A stretch of 64,000 nt of DNA from Mortierella alpina (taxonomy: Eukaryota; Mortierellomycota; Mortierellomycetes; Mortierellales; Mortierellaceae). The DNA lies in NCBI GenBank assembly GCA_029449245.1, contig JANATF010000011.1, forward strand, positions 1,659,753 through 1,723,752. Direction: 5' to 3'. Shown here piece after piece: positions 47,801 to 59,544 of this stretch. The translations under genes and the position numbers were made by a program. Numbering within the stretch: the first letter of the stretch is position 1; each line of letters opens with the position of its first letter. The notes under the pieces were generated by a model, which searched no databases, had not been told where the DNA came from, and saw only the letters and a program-made list of their open reading frames with translations.

Positions 47801-50800
47801 TTGAGGTCCTCGCATTGCGGGTTTTTCTCATTGTGGTAGGCATTTTGCAGGAACCCAGTACAGAGAGCAAGGAGTATCTTGAGGCGCACCGCGACTCGAA
47901 CGTACCGCTGAGCGCATTACCCGATCATATGAAGCCCTTGGTTATCCCCAATATGAACTTCAAGAAGCGTATGCGAGAGGCTCTGGAGATCCTTGACGCG
48001 CTTGGACTCGTGTCGCCTCTGGCTAAAGCTCCAAGGCTGCAGGGTGAACTAGAGACCCTCGAGTATGCTGGGAATCACCTGGTTCTCAACGCGTACTACG
48101 AGGTGCACCTCACGGTCAAGGCACCGCTTGATCGCGCGGAACCAGAGGACGTCAATCATGACCTCTCGAATCGCAGGCAGTATAACCTTGCGTTCGCCAA
48201 GGAATGTCGGGACTTCTGGATGGACCTTCAAGCAACCTCATCTCGCATGAAGGCGATGGAGACTGATCAGACTAAGTCGGCGGCTCGGCCATGGGGCGAT
48301 ATCCGAAGGGACTTTTTATTGAGTTTGTGCAACAAACGGATTTGGGCGGACCCGATTCGCATTACGGAGTCGCAGAGGACCATACTGATGAAATACGTCA
48401 ATGAGAAGGTTCAATTTGCCCCTACCATCAAGGACACAAGGCTGGACGAGATTGCGACCGAGGCCGGCATGCCAAAGAACCATGTCGTGGGTTTCTACAA
48501 TGCTCTCAGGACGGCCTGGTATGCAAAATCCGCCGAGAGCAGGGTCAATTTGCAGCGGAAGCAAGTGACGCGTTTGAGCCAAGTCAAAGCCCAACGGGCG
48601 AGAGCACCAGCACAGGCAGGAAAGCTGAGGCATCTCATCAGCTCGGTTTCCACGACTGCTGATGCTGCCATGACTGCCGAGACTGCCACGACTGCCGATG
48701 CTGCCATGGTTGCCACGACGACAATGATCACGACAACAGCGACCACCTTATCATGGGAGAAACGCCCGGATTCAACGGCGACAGTTCCTCTCGAGCAGCC
48801 TTTAATCAGCGAACAGGATGATGTAGCCATGGATGATGAAGGAACGCAGGACAAGTTTGCCATCGGTGCACCGAAGAGAACCAGAGCCAGGAGGATGCTG
48901 TGGACAGCCGCAGAGGACGATCGAATGCTGATGGCGTTGGCCCTTATTCGCCACATATCTCTTACGAGGAACACCCGCTTCAGCTGGTACGGTGTTGCAA
49001 GGGCGCTGCATGGAAACAGAAAGCCAGAGATTTGCCGCCACCGAGTTGAAAAGCTCATGAGGGAAACTCTTCTATGCAAACGCCTGGAGAGCTACAAGGT
49101 GCAATTCAGTCATGCCTTTGCCGACATTTCTGAAAGGTTCTCAATCGAGCACAACCTACAACATTTTGACCCGAACCCGATACTGGAGTATTTTCAGCCA
49201 AGTTTTAATACGCCAGTGTGAGTCCATATATCATATGTTCGCATACTGTTGCTCAAGGTATGCCTGTTCCAAAGTAAGACTAATTAGTTGCTCGCGTCTT
49301 CTTGCATCCTCGTCTTGTCCAGTGGCCCGCCTACTCAATTGACGCCGTTACCAGAGGATCCAGCCAAGATCGAGCAGATTTACCTTATTCGCCATACTGA
49401 TCCTCTGGGGTGTCTTTACGTTGAGGACAAATTCAATCTTGAAATGTCAATGCCCAAACGGATAGCCGTGTTGAAACAGCTGCCTTCCACTATCCGCGGA
49501 TGCAGCGTGTTGGAATTGGACTACTCGCCGGATGAGTTGAATGCTCCACGCGCACTGGATGGTGCAGAGACATCGATGGCGTCAATGACAACACGGGACG
49601 AAAAGCACGACCAGGAGCACATCATTCTCGCCATCATCAAGGCCATCTACAGTATGCCTTACCGCAGATTCACACGTGAGCTCAGTCGTGTCATTCTCGA
49701 GCACTTTGCCCCACATATGATACAGCATGCCTGTCATCTAGCCAAGGAGTGGAAGGTGTTGCGGGTCATTCGTAAGACGTCCTATCGCATTCCTGGCCAA
49801 AACCTGGCGCGGTCGGAGCGATTCTCGAACGTGATGTCTGGAGCATTCCCCCGAGCCATGACTGCGGCGGCTGCTGAGCTGGATGCAGATTACAAAATGT
49901 CGTTTGAGCGGGATTTCAAGTCTGAAGCCGGTCCTGCCGAAATGCTGGTTCTCTTCAACAGTGTTGCTCTGAGCTGGGTCCAGCTCTGCATGAAGGCGCC
50001 TGGCGAAGGCAATCAAGGAATGGCGTTTGAGGAAGCCTATGGCCAAGGTGCGCTAGTCCGCTTCGATGTTCACTTGAGGATGGGCGTCCAGCCTACTTTG
50101 GGAGCAGAACCAAGAGCAGGATTGGCAGCTGCGAATAACAAGTTGAAACGATCTGGCGAACAATTGCACGAACAGGACGTTCCTGAAACCGTGGATGATG
50201 TCGCGGTGAAGCGCTCTAAAGGCGACACTGGGCATCCTCCTTATCTTTCTCAGATCGACCCATGGCAGGAAACGAGGGCAAAGGTCGCCAAGGATTTTAA
50301 AGCCTACCTTGACGTTATCCCGTCCACGAAACGCAGGCTTCTCTACCAGGCCGTTTATGAAGTTGTGTCGAATTCTTGCGCTTCTGGAATGGTGCTGCAA
50401 GACATCAAGGTATGTTTCTTTGGCGCCCTCTTGCATGTATGGGAGGCTTCTTGTCGGCATGTATTGATTTTGCTTGTCTGCTTTCTGTAGAGTGCTCTTC
50501 ACAATCGGTGTGGTGATGCTCCATCGGATAAGGATATTATGGAGTGCATTAGGACCCTAGAACTGAGCATACCGCCTGTGATACTCAAGGTGGGCATGGC
50601 GCATCCTCGCTACGTCGTGTTTGGATGGCACGAGCGTTGGTCGGTCAACTACACGGCAGCTACCACAAAAGTGCAATCTCTGGATCTAAAAGTCAATGTG
50701 TACGAGTTTGATCCCATGAATTGGATCGTTCCAAGGATGTGGAGGACACTTGATGGCAAGCTTAGCAAACCGGTTTTTGAAAAGAGTCTTCACGCAGTGT

Positions 50801-51283
50801 TGACACACATTGTCGAGAAACCAGGCTGTTCCAAGGTAAGAAGACGAGGCTTTTGTGAACTATCCGTTGGTGCTTTTCTCGGCAGGCTACTGTATCTGTA
50901 CACTTTCTCTTATACTAATATTCCTACATCGTCGCCTTATGCAGGGATCCCTCTTAAGGCACTTTTACAAGGTGCTTCTTCCAGCGGAACTTGATGACCT
51001 CCTGGACGAGCTGGAGAGTCGGAAGGCTGTTTTGCCAGAGTACGTGATCCAACCCAAAACCGTGTCTCTCTTTTCAAAGAGAGGGGCATTCGTCGCGTGT
51101 GATCGGGATACGATTGACGAGCGCAAGATCACGAATTACTTTCCTCAGCCGGCTTACTACTCGTTTCTGGACATGGATATTGCCATGGGCTCGAGCGATG
51201 GCCACAGCACGACCAAGGCAGGGGAGGAGAGTGCGGGTGGAGATGAAGACGACGAGTGGGAGGAGAACGACGAGGAGGTGTAA
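44893..51283 (+). CDS. TFC3: TFIIIC largest subunit (B-block binding, Tfc3/GTF3C1 type)
   Basis: Ten exons: 44893-44947, 45038-45276, 45374-45967, 46074-46227, 46332-46471, 46514-46534, 46585-49217, 49323-50409, 50491-50835 and 50945-51283, giving 1,868 residues. It starts MDDLVLHVQTEVALDGASG, as B-block binding subunits do. Several winged-helix segments follow (QITAAREFGATQAQLARQH-like; DRRTLYRTLNIMETEGLVKI), then a Myb/SANT-like segment (MLWTAAEDDRMLMALALIRH), then the large C-terminal region with WERW/NYTAATTKVQ and an acidic end (EDDEWEENDEEV). It binds the B box of tRNA genes as part of TFIIIC for RNA polymerase III initiation. The first intron needs a GC donor (TCAG|GCAAGT, 44948). Exon 6 is a 21-nt microexon. 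The exon 2 donor (GTAGGA) is the least certain border. Confidence 0.88.
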
Positions 51284-51565
51284 GACTTTCTCGGGCCTCT
51301 GGCATTCTGACACCAGTCCAAAAATAAACCACCCTCTGCAACGGCAAGATCGTCGTCATACTGCCCTTGCATTTACACAGGTACGAGGTCGGCTGTGTCC
51401 GTCCCGTTGCTCCTTTTTTTTTTTTTTTCCTTCCCTGTTTGCGTGCGTCCTGCGTCTTTCTCTTTTTTCCATCATCTGCCGCATTACACCACTTTTTCTC
51501 TTTTCCTTCGCTCCTCATAACCAGTCAAGTCCATTCCTCCGCCCAACAGCAACGAGAATCAAACA
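51284..51565. other. intergenic TFIIIC - v-SNARE
   Basis: Short (282 bp), with CT-rich and T-rich runs (51412-51430) forming the probable v-SNARE leader. Confidence 0.5.
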
Positions 51566-52604
51566 ATGTAAGTCAAAGGCTCACATCAACGCCTCGCCCT
51601 CACAAAATCGATCTTGTTTGAAGCAAAATGGTCTTTCCGCAAACCAAGCGGCTGCTCTCGGCCGCAGGCTGCAAAAATAAAGCCGCTCAGGAGTGCAGTG
51701 GAGTAGAGAGCTTCTTTCCCCACCTTCCTTGTCCTCTCTGCTCCTTGGCTCCTGTACGCCTGAGTTTCTCCAGTCGCTTTATTGCAGCAGACGATGAGAA
51801 CAACAGGTCGGAGGGTGATTACTCCTCAAGTGGGCGCTGTTAATTGACATTTTTTTTTCTTTTTTTCATGGGTCTTGGCGTTATATTTAGGTCGTCCACT
51901 CCCTATGACCCTCACCCTGGCCCTTCCTCAAAGACTGCCCAGTTGCAGCAGCAGGTCAATGATGTTGTTGGCATCATGCAGCAAAACGTAAGTGTTTTCT
52001 CTTTCACGCCCGGCTTTAAAATAATAGGTGCAGGTGACAGGCAAGGCGACTACCAGTGGTGTCCGTGGTGAAATAGTGAAGACTAAGACCTTCTTGCCTC
52101 TCTTTTCGCTTCCCACCTGTATAGATTGACTCTGTGAGAGACCGTGGCGAGAAGCTGGACTCGCTTCAGCACAAGACCAGTAAGTGGACTGATTCCATTC
52201 TGTGCTGGGTCACTGCTGCTCTTGTTGCTCCAGACCCTCTAGCGCAGCATCATTTGATTACAAGCGACCGTCTGACAACAAGCGGCTTTGGGAGTACTAG
52301 CGATGGCTCTGGATTCTAATTTGCGTATCCTCCTTTCTGGTACATCTACTTACTATTAGCCGACCTTGAGCAAGGCGCCGTGCAGTTCAGGAAGGGCGCT
52401 TCTGGCGTGAGACGCCAGATGTGGTGGAAGAACATGAAGTGGCGCCTTATTGTTGGCGTGGGCATCATTATTCTTCTTGTCATCATCATCGGTAAGTGCT
52501 GCCACAAGTGATGGAGGCTGGAGTCGCTCCTGTGTTTTGCTATACTTATTTCTTGTTGAACTCTATGCTGTATTATAGTGCCCATTGTCAAGAGCACCAA
52601 GTAA
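51566..52604 (+). CDS. SNC1: synaptobrevin/VAMP-like R-SNARE
   Basis: Five exons: 51566-51567 (only the AT of the start codon), 51891-51987, 52125-52179, 52360-52491 and 52579-52604, giving 103 residues. The protein begins MSSTPYDPHPG, as fungal Snc-type proteins do. The SNARE helix runs [36 protein letters not shown], with the zero-layer Arg in VRDRGEKL; then comes MWWKNMKWRLIVGVGIIILL as the C-terminal anchor. It drives fusion of secretory and endosomal vesicles with the plasma membrane. The first intron splits the ATG: exon 1 ends AACAAT before GTAAGT, and exon 2 starts G-TCG-TCC, so the initiator exists only in spliced mRNA. No other in-frame Met lies before the SNARE helix. Confidence 0.9.
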
Positions 52605-53652
52605 ATGGACGCATAGCGCGAGATGATATGGCGAAGGCACGTCTGAAGGACAGGAACAACTCCATAGTCCCTGCCTCGCTCGATCGTCCTTCCCATACAT
52701 CTTTCAACCCTTCACCCCCCATCCATAATTCTGTCACATATCTGTTCAATATCCAGCTTCCGTGTATCTATCTCTATCTTGAAGCAGACGCAATTAAAAG
52801 TCTCCTTGCAATCCGTGTTTACAATGTGTTTGTGCCAGATGTCATACTCCACCACAGTCCGTGATGCTCATACGCATGCATGTAGTGCTGCACGTGGGCC
52901 ATCCAGCCAAGGGCTATTATTGTTGGGCTATGTGGTGGACCAGGGGTACAACTGGATTGGGCTTTTAGACCAAGCCCAAGGACGACGAAAGGTGTGGTGT
53001 GAGTGGCGAACGATGCTGTACTGACAGCCGCCTCTGCTCATCTTGATCTGCCCGGAGCGGAAGCACACGTCAGCCAGCCCTTGCGGACAAGGCTACCGAA
53101 TCATGGTTGATTGGGCGGTGCAGATGTGGAGAGTTGGGCGGAGCCAAGGGGCAGCAGGGTGTGAGAAGTGACTCTGTGTGGTCCCGCCTGGGCGCCGTCA
53201 CCCACAATAATGTCGAAGCTTGTTTCACCTCGCTCTAGTCTTGACACCGATTGCATTGTCCTTGCGCCTTGTTCGTCTTGCTCATCCCCAACTGATCCTG
53301 TCCATCGTTTGTCTCTCTTCCCTTTCTTTTTCTCTTTCTCTCTCTCTCTCGCCCCACTCTCTCGCTCTCACTCTCATTCTCTCGTCTTTCTCTCTTCCCT
53401 CTCTCTCCTCCCTCTCTTTCTCGTATTCTCTTTCTCTCTCTCTCTCGCTCGCACACATACACACATACACTTTGCTTTTTTTTATCTTTTTGTTCTGAAT
53501 CTCTCCGTCCAATTGCCTGTCATCTCGCTCACCGTTGCAGTGCAGCAGAAACAAACGCATCGTCTCTTGCTTGCCTATTCTTTAGCCCATTCCCCTGTCA
53601 CTGCAACCCTTTCTTGCGCACACACACACTCCCTCTAAACGTTAAAGTAGTA
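52605..53652. other. intergenic v-SNARE - C2 gene
   Basis: About 1 kb. The right half is a strong (TC)n leader (53320-53450) followed by ACACAT repeats. A CACGTG lies near 52891. No gene seen. Confidence 0.55.
53325..53470 (+). repeat. (TC)n / ACACAT microsatellite leader
   Basis: CTCTCT and CTTTCT runs followed by CACACATACACACATACAC, ~180 bp upstream of the C2-domain gene. Confidence 0.8.
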
Positions 53653-55052
53653 ATGGCAGCATCGCGGAAACTAGGCGTACTGGTAGCCATCCCCATCAAA
53701 GGCCGAAAGCTGATCAACAAAACCGGCCACAAACAGTCGCCATACGTCCAGCTCAAACTGGGGGACCAGAAGAAGCGCACAAAGGCCTCCCTCATCGCAT
53801 CTGTTGAGCCAGAGTGGGATCAGGAGGCAAGTTGCACCGTGATAGCAGCTCAGTTTTGTTCTTGATACATTCGAGGGTCAGACTGACCATGTCACGCTGC
53901 TGTAATAACACCGAAAAGGTTTCTCCCCTCGTTTAGGTCCGTCTGGATGTTTTCCAAGGAGCCCTGGACATGTATGTAGCCGTGTACGATGAAGGCAGGA
54001 AAAACGATCTCATAGGAGACGGCATTCTGCTGCTGCACGAGGTCGTGGACAAGGGCGAGCTAGATGGTATGTCGCCCCCTTCCTTGACGAGTTGAAGAAA
54101 AAAAAGGAGTTGACAGTTGCTCAACGTTGGCAAGCGACCAAGACAAAATTGACAAGTCCATAGATCGTCGCGGCACCTGCGTCCCCAACCAATTCCTTCT
54201 TATTGTTTGCTGACACTCATTCGCTTTTTGCTACACAGTGTGGTTTCCCATCAAGTGTAAAGGTGCTCCTGCAGGCGATATTTACTTTGAGCTCACGTTC
54301 TATGCTGTGGTAAGCAACTCGACCAGGGAAAAGATGCGATGACTGTGGGCTTCTGTTGTCTGAAAATGGACGCTACCTCTATCACTTTGTAGGCACCACC
54401 GCCAGCAGCAGGCATCGCACCTTTACCGCAGCACACGCAGAGCCAGCACCCTCAGATCCGACACTCGCAGCCAGGGTTCATCCCTGCAGGGCGGCCGTTG
54501 CCTCACGCGCCTATGACGACTTTATACGGCAATATGCCAGGGCCGCCAGCGCCCTTTGCAGGAAACACTTATCAGCATCCGGCGGCATATGCAAACAACA
54601 TCAGCTCTCGTCCATACCCGTTGCCCCAACAGCACCCATATACGCCGCCACAGCCACCAGCCAGGCCTGGATTCAATCCAAATTTCACTAGTACACCACC
54701 GGCATTCAGGCCGACAACACAGTACAGCGGCCCTGTACACCACTCTAATGTTTCAGGATCCAGTCCCGTGGTACCGATTGGGTTTTCAGGGCCTGGACCC
54801 CGTCCTTTTCCTACGCAAGGCAACCCATCCATCAGACATCCCATGGTTCAGAATTCACCACCAGCAGGGCAGCCGTACGCTATGCCAAGGCCTGTACCCC
54901 ATCCTATCGGGGGTGGATTTAGACCAACACCGCAAGGAAGTAGACCGCCCATGGGCGTTCCTTACAGCACACGGCCACCACCAGGAGCTAGACCTGTACC
55001 TCCTATCACGCCTCTCATGCAATACAACTACTCACTAGGCAGCTTCCCATAA
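53653..55052 (+). CDS. C2-domain protein with proline-rich tail
   Basis: Four exons: 53653-53826, 53937-54066, 54239-54309 and 54393-55052, giving 344 residues. Residues ~6-125 form one C2 domain (KLGVLVAIPIKGRKLINKTG, SPYVQLKLGDQKKRTKASLI, DMYVAVYDEGRKNDLIGDG, WFPIKCKGAPAGDIYFELTF). The remaining ~220 residues are Pro/Gly/Gln-rich with many PP and RP motifs, likely SH3-domain ligands. This C2-plus-proline-rich layout resembles the fungal cytokinesis proteins Inn1/Fic1; that link is inference from architecture. Calcium ligands are only partly kept. The first intron requires a GC donor (CAGGAG|GCAAGT at 53827), since WDQE-VRLDVFQG joins exactly. Confidence 0.85.
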
Positions 55053-55332
55053 CCATAGGCTATAAAAGTGAATTACTAGTCGAACGAGTTTACTCTTTTC
55101 TCGTGACTCTACGCTGTGGAGAGTGCTTGATCCCCTTCCGATTAGGCACTGATGCAGCGTGCTGATAAGGCGATATATGAGGACTAAAGAAGACTCGAGC
55201 GCAAGGAGGAGGTGTTCAAAAAGCAGGCCATTCTACAATCGCACGACTCAAGAGTTGAATCAGGCAAAAAGATGAGTTGTGAGAAGATTGGTGAGGAGCA
55301 TGCACACTCTCCACTATATCTCTTTATTGTTG

Positions 55333-55364
<32 letters not shown>

Positions 55365-55722
55365 ACTCCCTCTCTCCATCCTTCACCACTTTCTCACCGT
55401 CGTCACTGTACAAAGTCACCGTTGCTCACGTCGACTTTGTTCAGACGCAAATACATCTTCACTCTCGCCAACTGTATTTTTCACAGAGCCACAGTCAAGG
55501 TAACTGGTTTTTTTCTGTTTTGTCATAGCACGCCTTTCACCTCTCGCTTGTGCTTCAAGCCTTACATCCCTCTCTTTGAGCTTTCTTGTCTGACCCTGTC
55601 CAACTCACGAGCAGTCTTTTCTGGCACGTCGTAACTACTCTTCCTTGTTGGTCGTCACTGCCCTACCTTGCTACTCGGCCGCAAGAATAGATCCCAATCT
55701 CTGCATAGAGCGCGTCTCCACA
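55053..55722. other. start of subtelomeric region
   Basis: No gene. A (CT)n run (55335-55360) opens the first copy of a diverged repeat shared with 58.4-59.7 kb. Confidence 0.55.
55330..55640 (+). repeat. subtelomeric pyrimidine-rich repeat, copy A
   Basis: Shares in order CTCTCCATCCTTCACC, GACTTTGTTCAGACGCAAAT, CACAGAGCCACAGTCAAGGT and ACATCCCTCTCTTTGAGCTT with copies B and C. Confidence 0.8.
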
Positions 55723-56877
55723 TTATTGGTACACCTCAACCAACGTCGTTTCGTCTAGTGAAGACAAGTCCTCTCCCATTTCCTCATCCTCGTTCAAGGC
55801 TAACTGTCGGCCTGAATCCTTCAGGATCTTAAAAAGGCCAGCCAAGTACTCACGTCCCAAGTCGTTGCTGATCCGTGCGACGAGGGCCTCCTGCATGCGG
55901 CGCTTGTTAGGGTCTCCTGTGACGGTCTGCTGCTGTTGCGGCTGCTGCTCTTGCACTGGTTTTGAACTAACGAGCGATTACATGAGGCATCTCGAGGCTG
56001 TCGAGAGATGTGGTGATCTTTGCATTCTTCTGCAGGGCATGGTTGGTATCGATAGATTCTTCCATAGCCAAGCGAGAGGCATCCTGAAGGGTCTGATTCT
56101 GATCATCAGCGTCGGTCTCGTCTTCCTCTTCGTCGAACGATGATTCTGCGTCGCTCAAGTCCAGTAGGTTAGAAAGGGTAAGATCCTGCTCCATACCAGA
56201 GCTGGCGGGCATGGTGGGCATGGCGAGGTCCAAAGGTGAGACCGAAGGAGCCATCCACCGGAAATTCGATCCGCGCCATGTCGAACATAAACTCGCCATA
56301 GACCTGATCTGTGGAGAGACCCAAGGTGGCTAACGGAACATTGTACCTGCAGGTATGTCGTCGGGGCCAATTCGAAGTTGCATCGAAGCAAGATTTGAAG
56401 ACAGGTCCTGTGGGTTCATGTTAGTGCTAGATTTATCTGGTTTTTTTTCCAAGAAAATGCTTGCTGAGAACATGAACCCACAGAACGCCATTTGGAGCAA
56501 TAGTACCGCCAGATGCAACTTACGGAAAAGGGTTTAGCTCATCGACAACCTGCCAGTTCTCCCAGGTTCACCCAGGTTCATGTTTGCAAGCCTGGCACGA
56601 GAAAACCCGAGATGGAGAACGAGGCTGAAGTTGAGGCTGAAGTCGTGGTGTGGGGTAATGTTTGAGCATGATCCACAAGAGCATTGGCTTCGAGCGCAAG
56701 GTAGTTCAAAACCTCTGCACGAGACAGGCTCTGGTGGCCACGCTCTGGTTCCGCTGGAGTATCCACAAGAGATTCTAGGATATCCGAGAAGCAAGCGATG
56801 TACGTATATGCTTGTGCTGTCTTGGGTGCGGCCCCCTGTTTGTCCCACACGACTCGCTGGGCATCTATGCAGTCCAC
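55723..56877 (-). pseudogene. unresolved gene or decaying remnant
   Basis: Several minus-strand fragments look coding but do not join cleanly. One is at about 56877-56590 (AEVLNYLALEANALVDHAQT). Others are at 56409-56352 (LASMQLRIGPDDIPA) and ~56313-56260 (QVYGEFMFDMARIEFP), then through a possible 73-bp intron to ~56190-55967 (DLTLSNLLDLSDAESSFDEE, very acidic, own stop). A last block is at 55956-55723 (MQEALVARISNDLGREYLAG ... DLSSLDETTLVEVYQ). The last two blocks lie in different frames only ~25 bp apart, too close for an intron. I read this as either one gene with a frameshift or two small neighbouring genes. The family is not recognised; the acidic part would suit a nuclear or transcription-related protein. 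Confidence 0.35.
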
Positions 56878-56909
56878 TTCAACATTATCCTGGCTCTTCT
56901 AGTCAAGTA

Positions 56910-58435
56910 GGCGTTTTCTTTGTGAAGTTCTGTCTTTAGTTCGCGCTATAAGCCTTCATGCATCCAAGCACCTGTTCGAAAAACTGCAAGGCGCGGCAGT
57001 AGTTGCTTTGAGAGCCTGATTGAGAAACCACGCTTGCGCCACACAATTAGGCTTGTTCCTGGAGGAGATTCCGGAAATCACCACAGCAGACGTTATTGTG
57101 AGGAAAGAAGCGACGTACCCTCTTATTATTGTAACGAATGCCTTGAGGACACGGCCTTGTGCTGCGAGCGAGATGTTGAGGAGGGAGGGACAGCTGCTAG
57201 AAAAAAGTGTTTATGGTTGAGGCGAGCTCCTATTTGTCCTTCACGAGCTTGGCGCCTTTGAGTGTGCGCTATGGGTGGTCGTGGTGGGAGACCCTTCTCA
57301 TGGTTGACTCTGGTTGCAGCAGGGCGAAGGCGGAGCGTGGTGTTACGGAAGAGAGCGAGAAACAGCATGCACCAATGCTGGCGAAGAGCAAGCTCGGTGC
57401 AGGTGAACATGAGTGGCATACGAATGATTTTGTTATCGCTGCCTTTGCTACTTAACTCTGGTTTTGCTCGGATGGATCAGCGACAGGGTGGTGGACTCCT
57501 AACGACTTTCTACCATGCACGGCGCTGTTGGGATCTGCATATCCTACTGCTGTGAGCATCGTGCCAGTCAACCGATAGACAACAGCCAGGTCCTAATGGC
57601 GCATCCTTGAGTGCGGTGAGAGTCATTGCATCCAGGTTTGCGTCTGAACAAAGCCAAAGCATGCGTGTCGGTGTGAACATGGAGACAGACGGTGAGGTGG
57701 TCATCGGCTGGCTCATCTAAAGACTGATGTGAAAAAGAGGGGAATGAGTGAAAGAGGGCACGAAGACAAAGAAGGCCGTGGAATGGTGTTGGCAGGTTGT
57801 TTAGGAAAGTGCAATGAGAAAAGAGGAACGTGAAGAAGGTCCATGGTTTAGCCTGTCCACCTAGCAAAGCATCCATCGCCTTTGGCGTCACTGCACGCCA
57901 CCTTTCCTCGTCTCCATTCTTCTCTTCTTTCGCCATCGATGGCACTCACTAGAACGCAGGACACCTCAACAGCACACAAACACTCTCCCCTCTCGTTTTG
58001 GTCACTCTCTCACTCCTTCACACCGTCTTCACTCCGCGTGCCTTTCTCTTTCTGCTAGTATGTCAGTAGAACCATTCTTTTTCATTCTTTTTGCCATTCC
58101 ACACCACCATTCACCACCGCCATTCCACACCCTTCTCTCTCGCGTCCGTCTTCAAGCCTACTTCCATCTCTGCGCGTATCTTCCAGGCCCTTCCTATACA
58201 CTCAGCACAAGTGGTGAGCTGCCACTGCCTAGCACTGTCTTTCGCGGTCCGCTTGCTCTCCCATGGCTGCTCTTTACGACCACACCCCAATCCACCTGCT
58301 ATTCTTCCCACGACCCTTTTCGACCTCCACCACCACCTCTCTTGATCCAGCGAGTCTAGTCTAGTTGTATGAATCTATCTCTCGACTCTTTCTCTTTGCT
58401 GTCGACGACACTCTCACCACAGCGCAGGCCACCAC
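56910..58435. other. subtelomeric, no gene called
   Basis: Short open frames on both strands, none with a recognisable motif or supported splice chain. From ~57950 the sequence becomes C/T-rich (CATTC/CACC runs). Confidence 0.5.
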
Positions 58436-58439
58436 AAAA

Positions 58440-58770
58440 GTACGCACACTCGCATATGTCTCTGTCACACACTCACTCGCTCTCTCCATCCTCACCGCTT
58501 TCTCAGTCAGAGTTGTTCATGACGACTTTGATCAGACGCACATACACTTTCCCTCTCGCCGACGTTCTCTTTCTTCACAGAGGCACAGTCAAACTCACCG
58601 ATTGGTTTTTTGTCTTGCTATTGCACACCATTCACCTTTCATCTTCACTTGCGATTCAAGCCCTTCATCCCCCTCATTGCGCTTTTCTTGTCAGTTCCTG
58701 TCCACCTCACGCGCTACTGACACTACCCAACTACTGTCCCTCGCAGGCCGTCATTACCCTCACTGTCACC
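58440..58770 (+). repeat. subtelomeric pyrimidine-rich repeat, copy B
   Basis: CTCTCCATCCTCACC, GACTTTGATCAGACGCACAT, CACAGAGGCACAGTCAAACT, then TTGCACACC..TTCACCTTTC and GCGCTTTTCTTGTC, ending CTCGCAGGCCGTC. Most complete copy. Confidence 0.85.
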
Positions 58771-58979
58771 GCTGTCCAATCTTTTTTTATTTTTTTTACA
58801 ATGACAACCCACCGGTGGCAACCTCAACGACATGCACACTCGCTTCTCTCTCTTTCTCTGTGTCCTCTCTTTGCATCCTTTACCAGCTACGCGCTCTTCC
58901 CACAGAACCTACACAGTACTCAACCACTGTTTCTTTCGTCACCTCTGAAAAATCGCAAAAGTACTACTCCTCCCTCACT

Positions 58980-59215
58980 CTTACCGAAAGTGGCCGTTCT
59001 TTGTTCACAAAGGCACAGTCAAACTCACCGAACTTTTTTTGGGGGGGGGGGGTCTTGCCATTGCACACCTTTCACCTCTCACTTGTACTTCAATCTGCTG
59101 TACATCCCTCTCTGCGCTTTTCTCTTGTCTGTTCCTCTACTTCAGCAGCTGACACTATCCATCTGCTGTTCTTCGCAGGCCGTCTCTACTCTCACTGTCA
59201 CTCTCATGCACTCAG
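58980..59215 (+). repeat. subtelomeric pyrimidine-rich repeat, copy C
   Basis: AAAGGCACAGTCAAACTCAC, T7G12 homopolymers, TTGCACACCTTTCACCTCTC, GCGCTTTTCTCTTGTC, ending TTCGCAGGCCGTCTC. Lacks the left part present in A and B. Confidence 0.85.
59034..59053 (+). repeat. T7-G12 homopolymer
   Basis: Run of T followed by about 12 G inside copy C; copy B has GGTTTTTTG at the same place. A second G run (~11) lies at 62116-62127. Confidence 0.8.
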
Positions 59216-59544
59216 ACCGTAATCCCGTGTACCTGTCCTTGGGCGTGATGATTTGTTGATCCACAGTATCGTACCATGCTCCTCACGCCTGCCACCATCA
59301 CCCTTCCTCTCGTTCAATTCAGCGAGTCACCTCTTGAGAATCTATTTCCCCTCTTCTCTCACCAGAGCACACGCAACCTCAGGAAAGAACCATCTCGCTT
59401 CTCTCCTCACTTCGATTTCTCTTTCCTTCACCGCTTTCTTGCTCCTCGCACATCGTCTTTAACTGATCACTGATCACATTGGCTCCGACACAAAGCTACA
59501 CCGCTCCTCAATCTCACTCGATTTGCCTTTCTCTTTATGACATC

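Noticed and set aside
51628-51843. 71-codon frame starting MVFPQTKRLL
   Set aside because: Lies inside intron 1 of the v-SNARE gene, whose split start codon and exon phases are convincing.
58365-59259. Two overlapping ~290-codon plus-strand open frames
   Set aside because: They are open because the sequence is C/T-rich and lacks TAA/TAG/TGA. Two frames are open at once, and both run through repeat copies B and C and a homopolymer.
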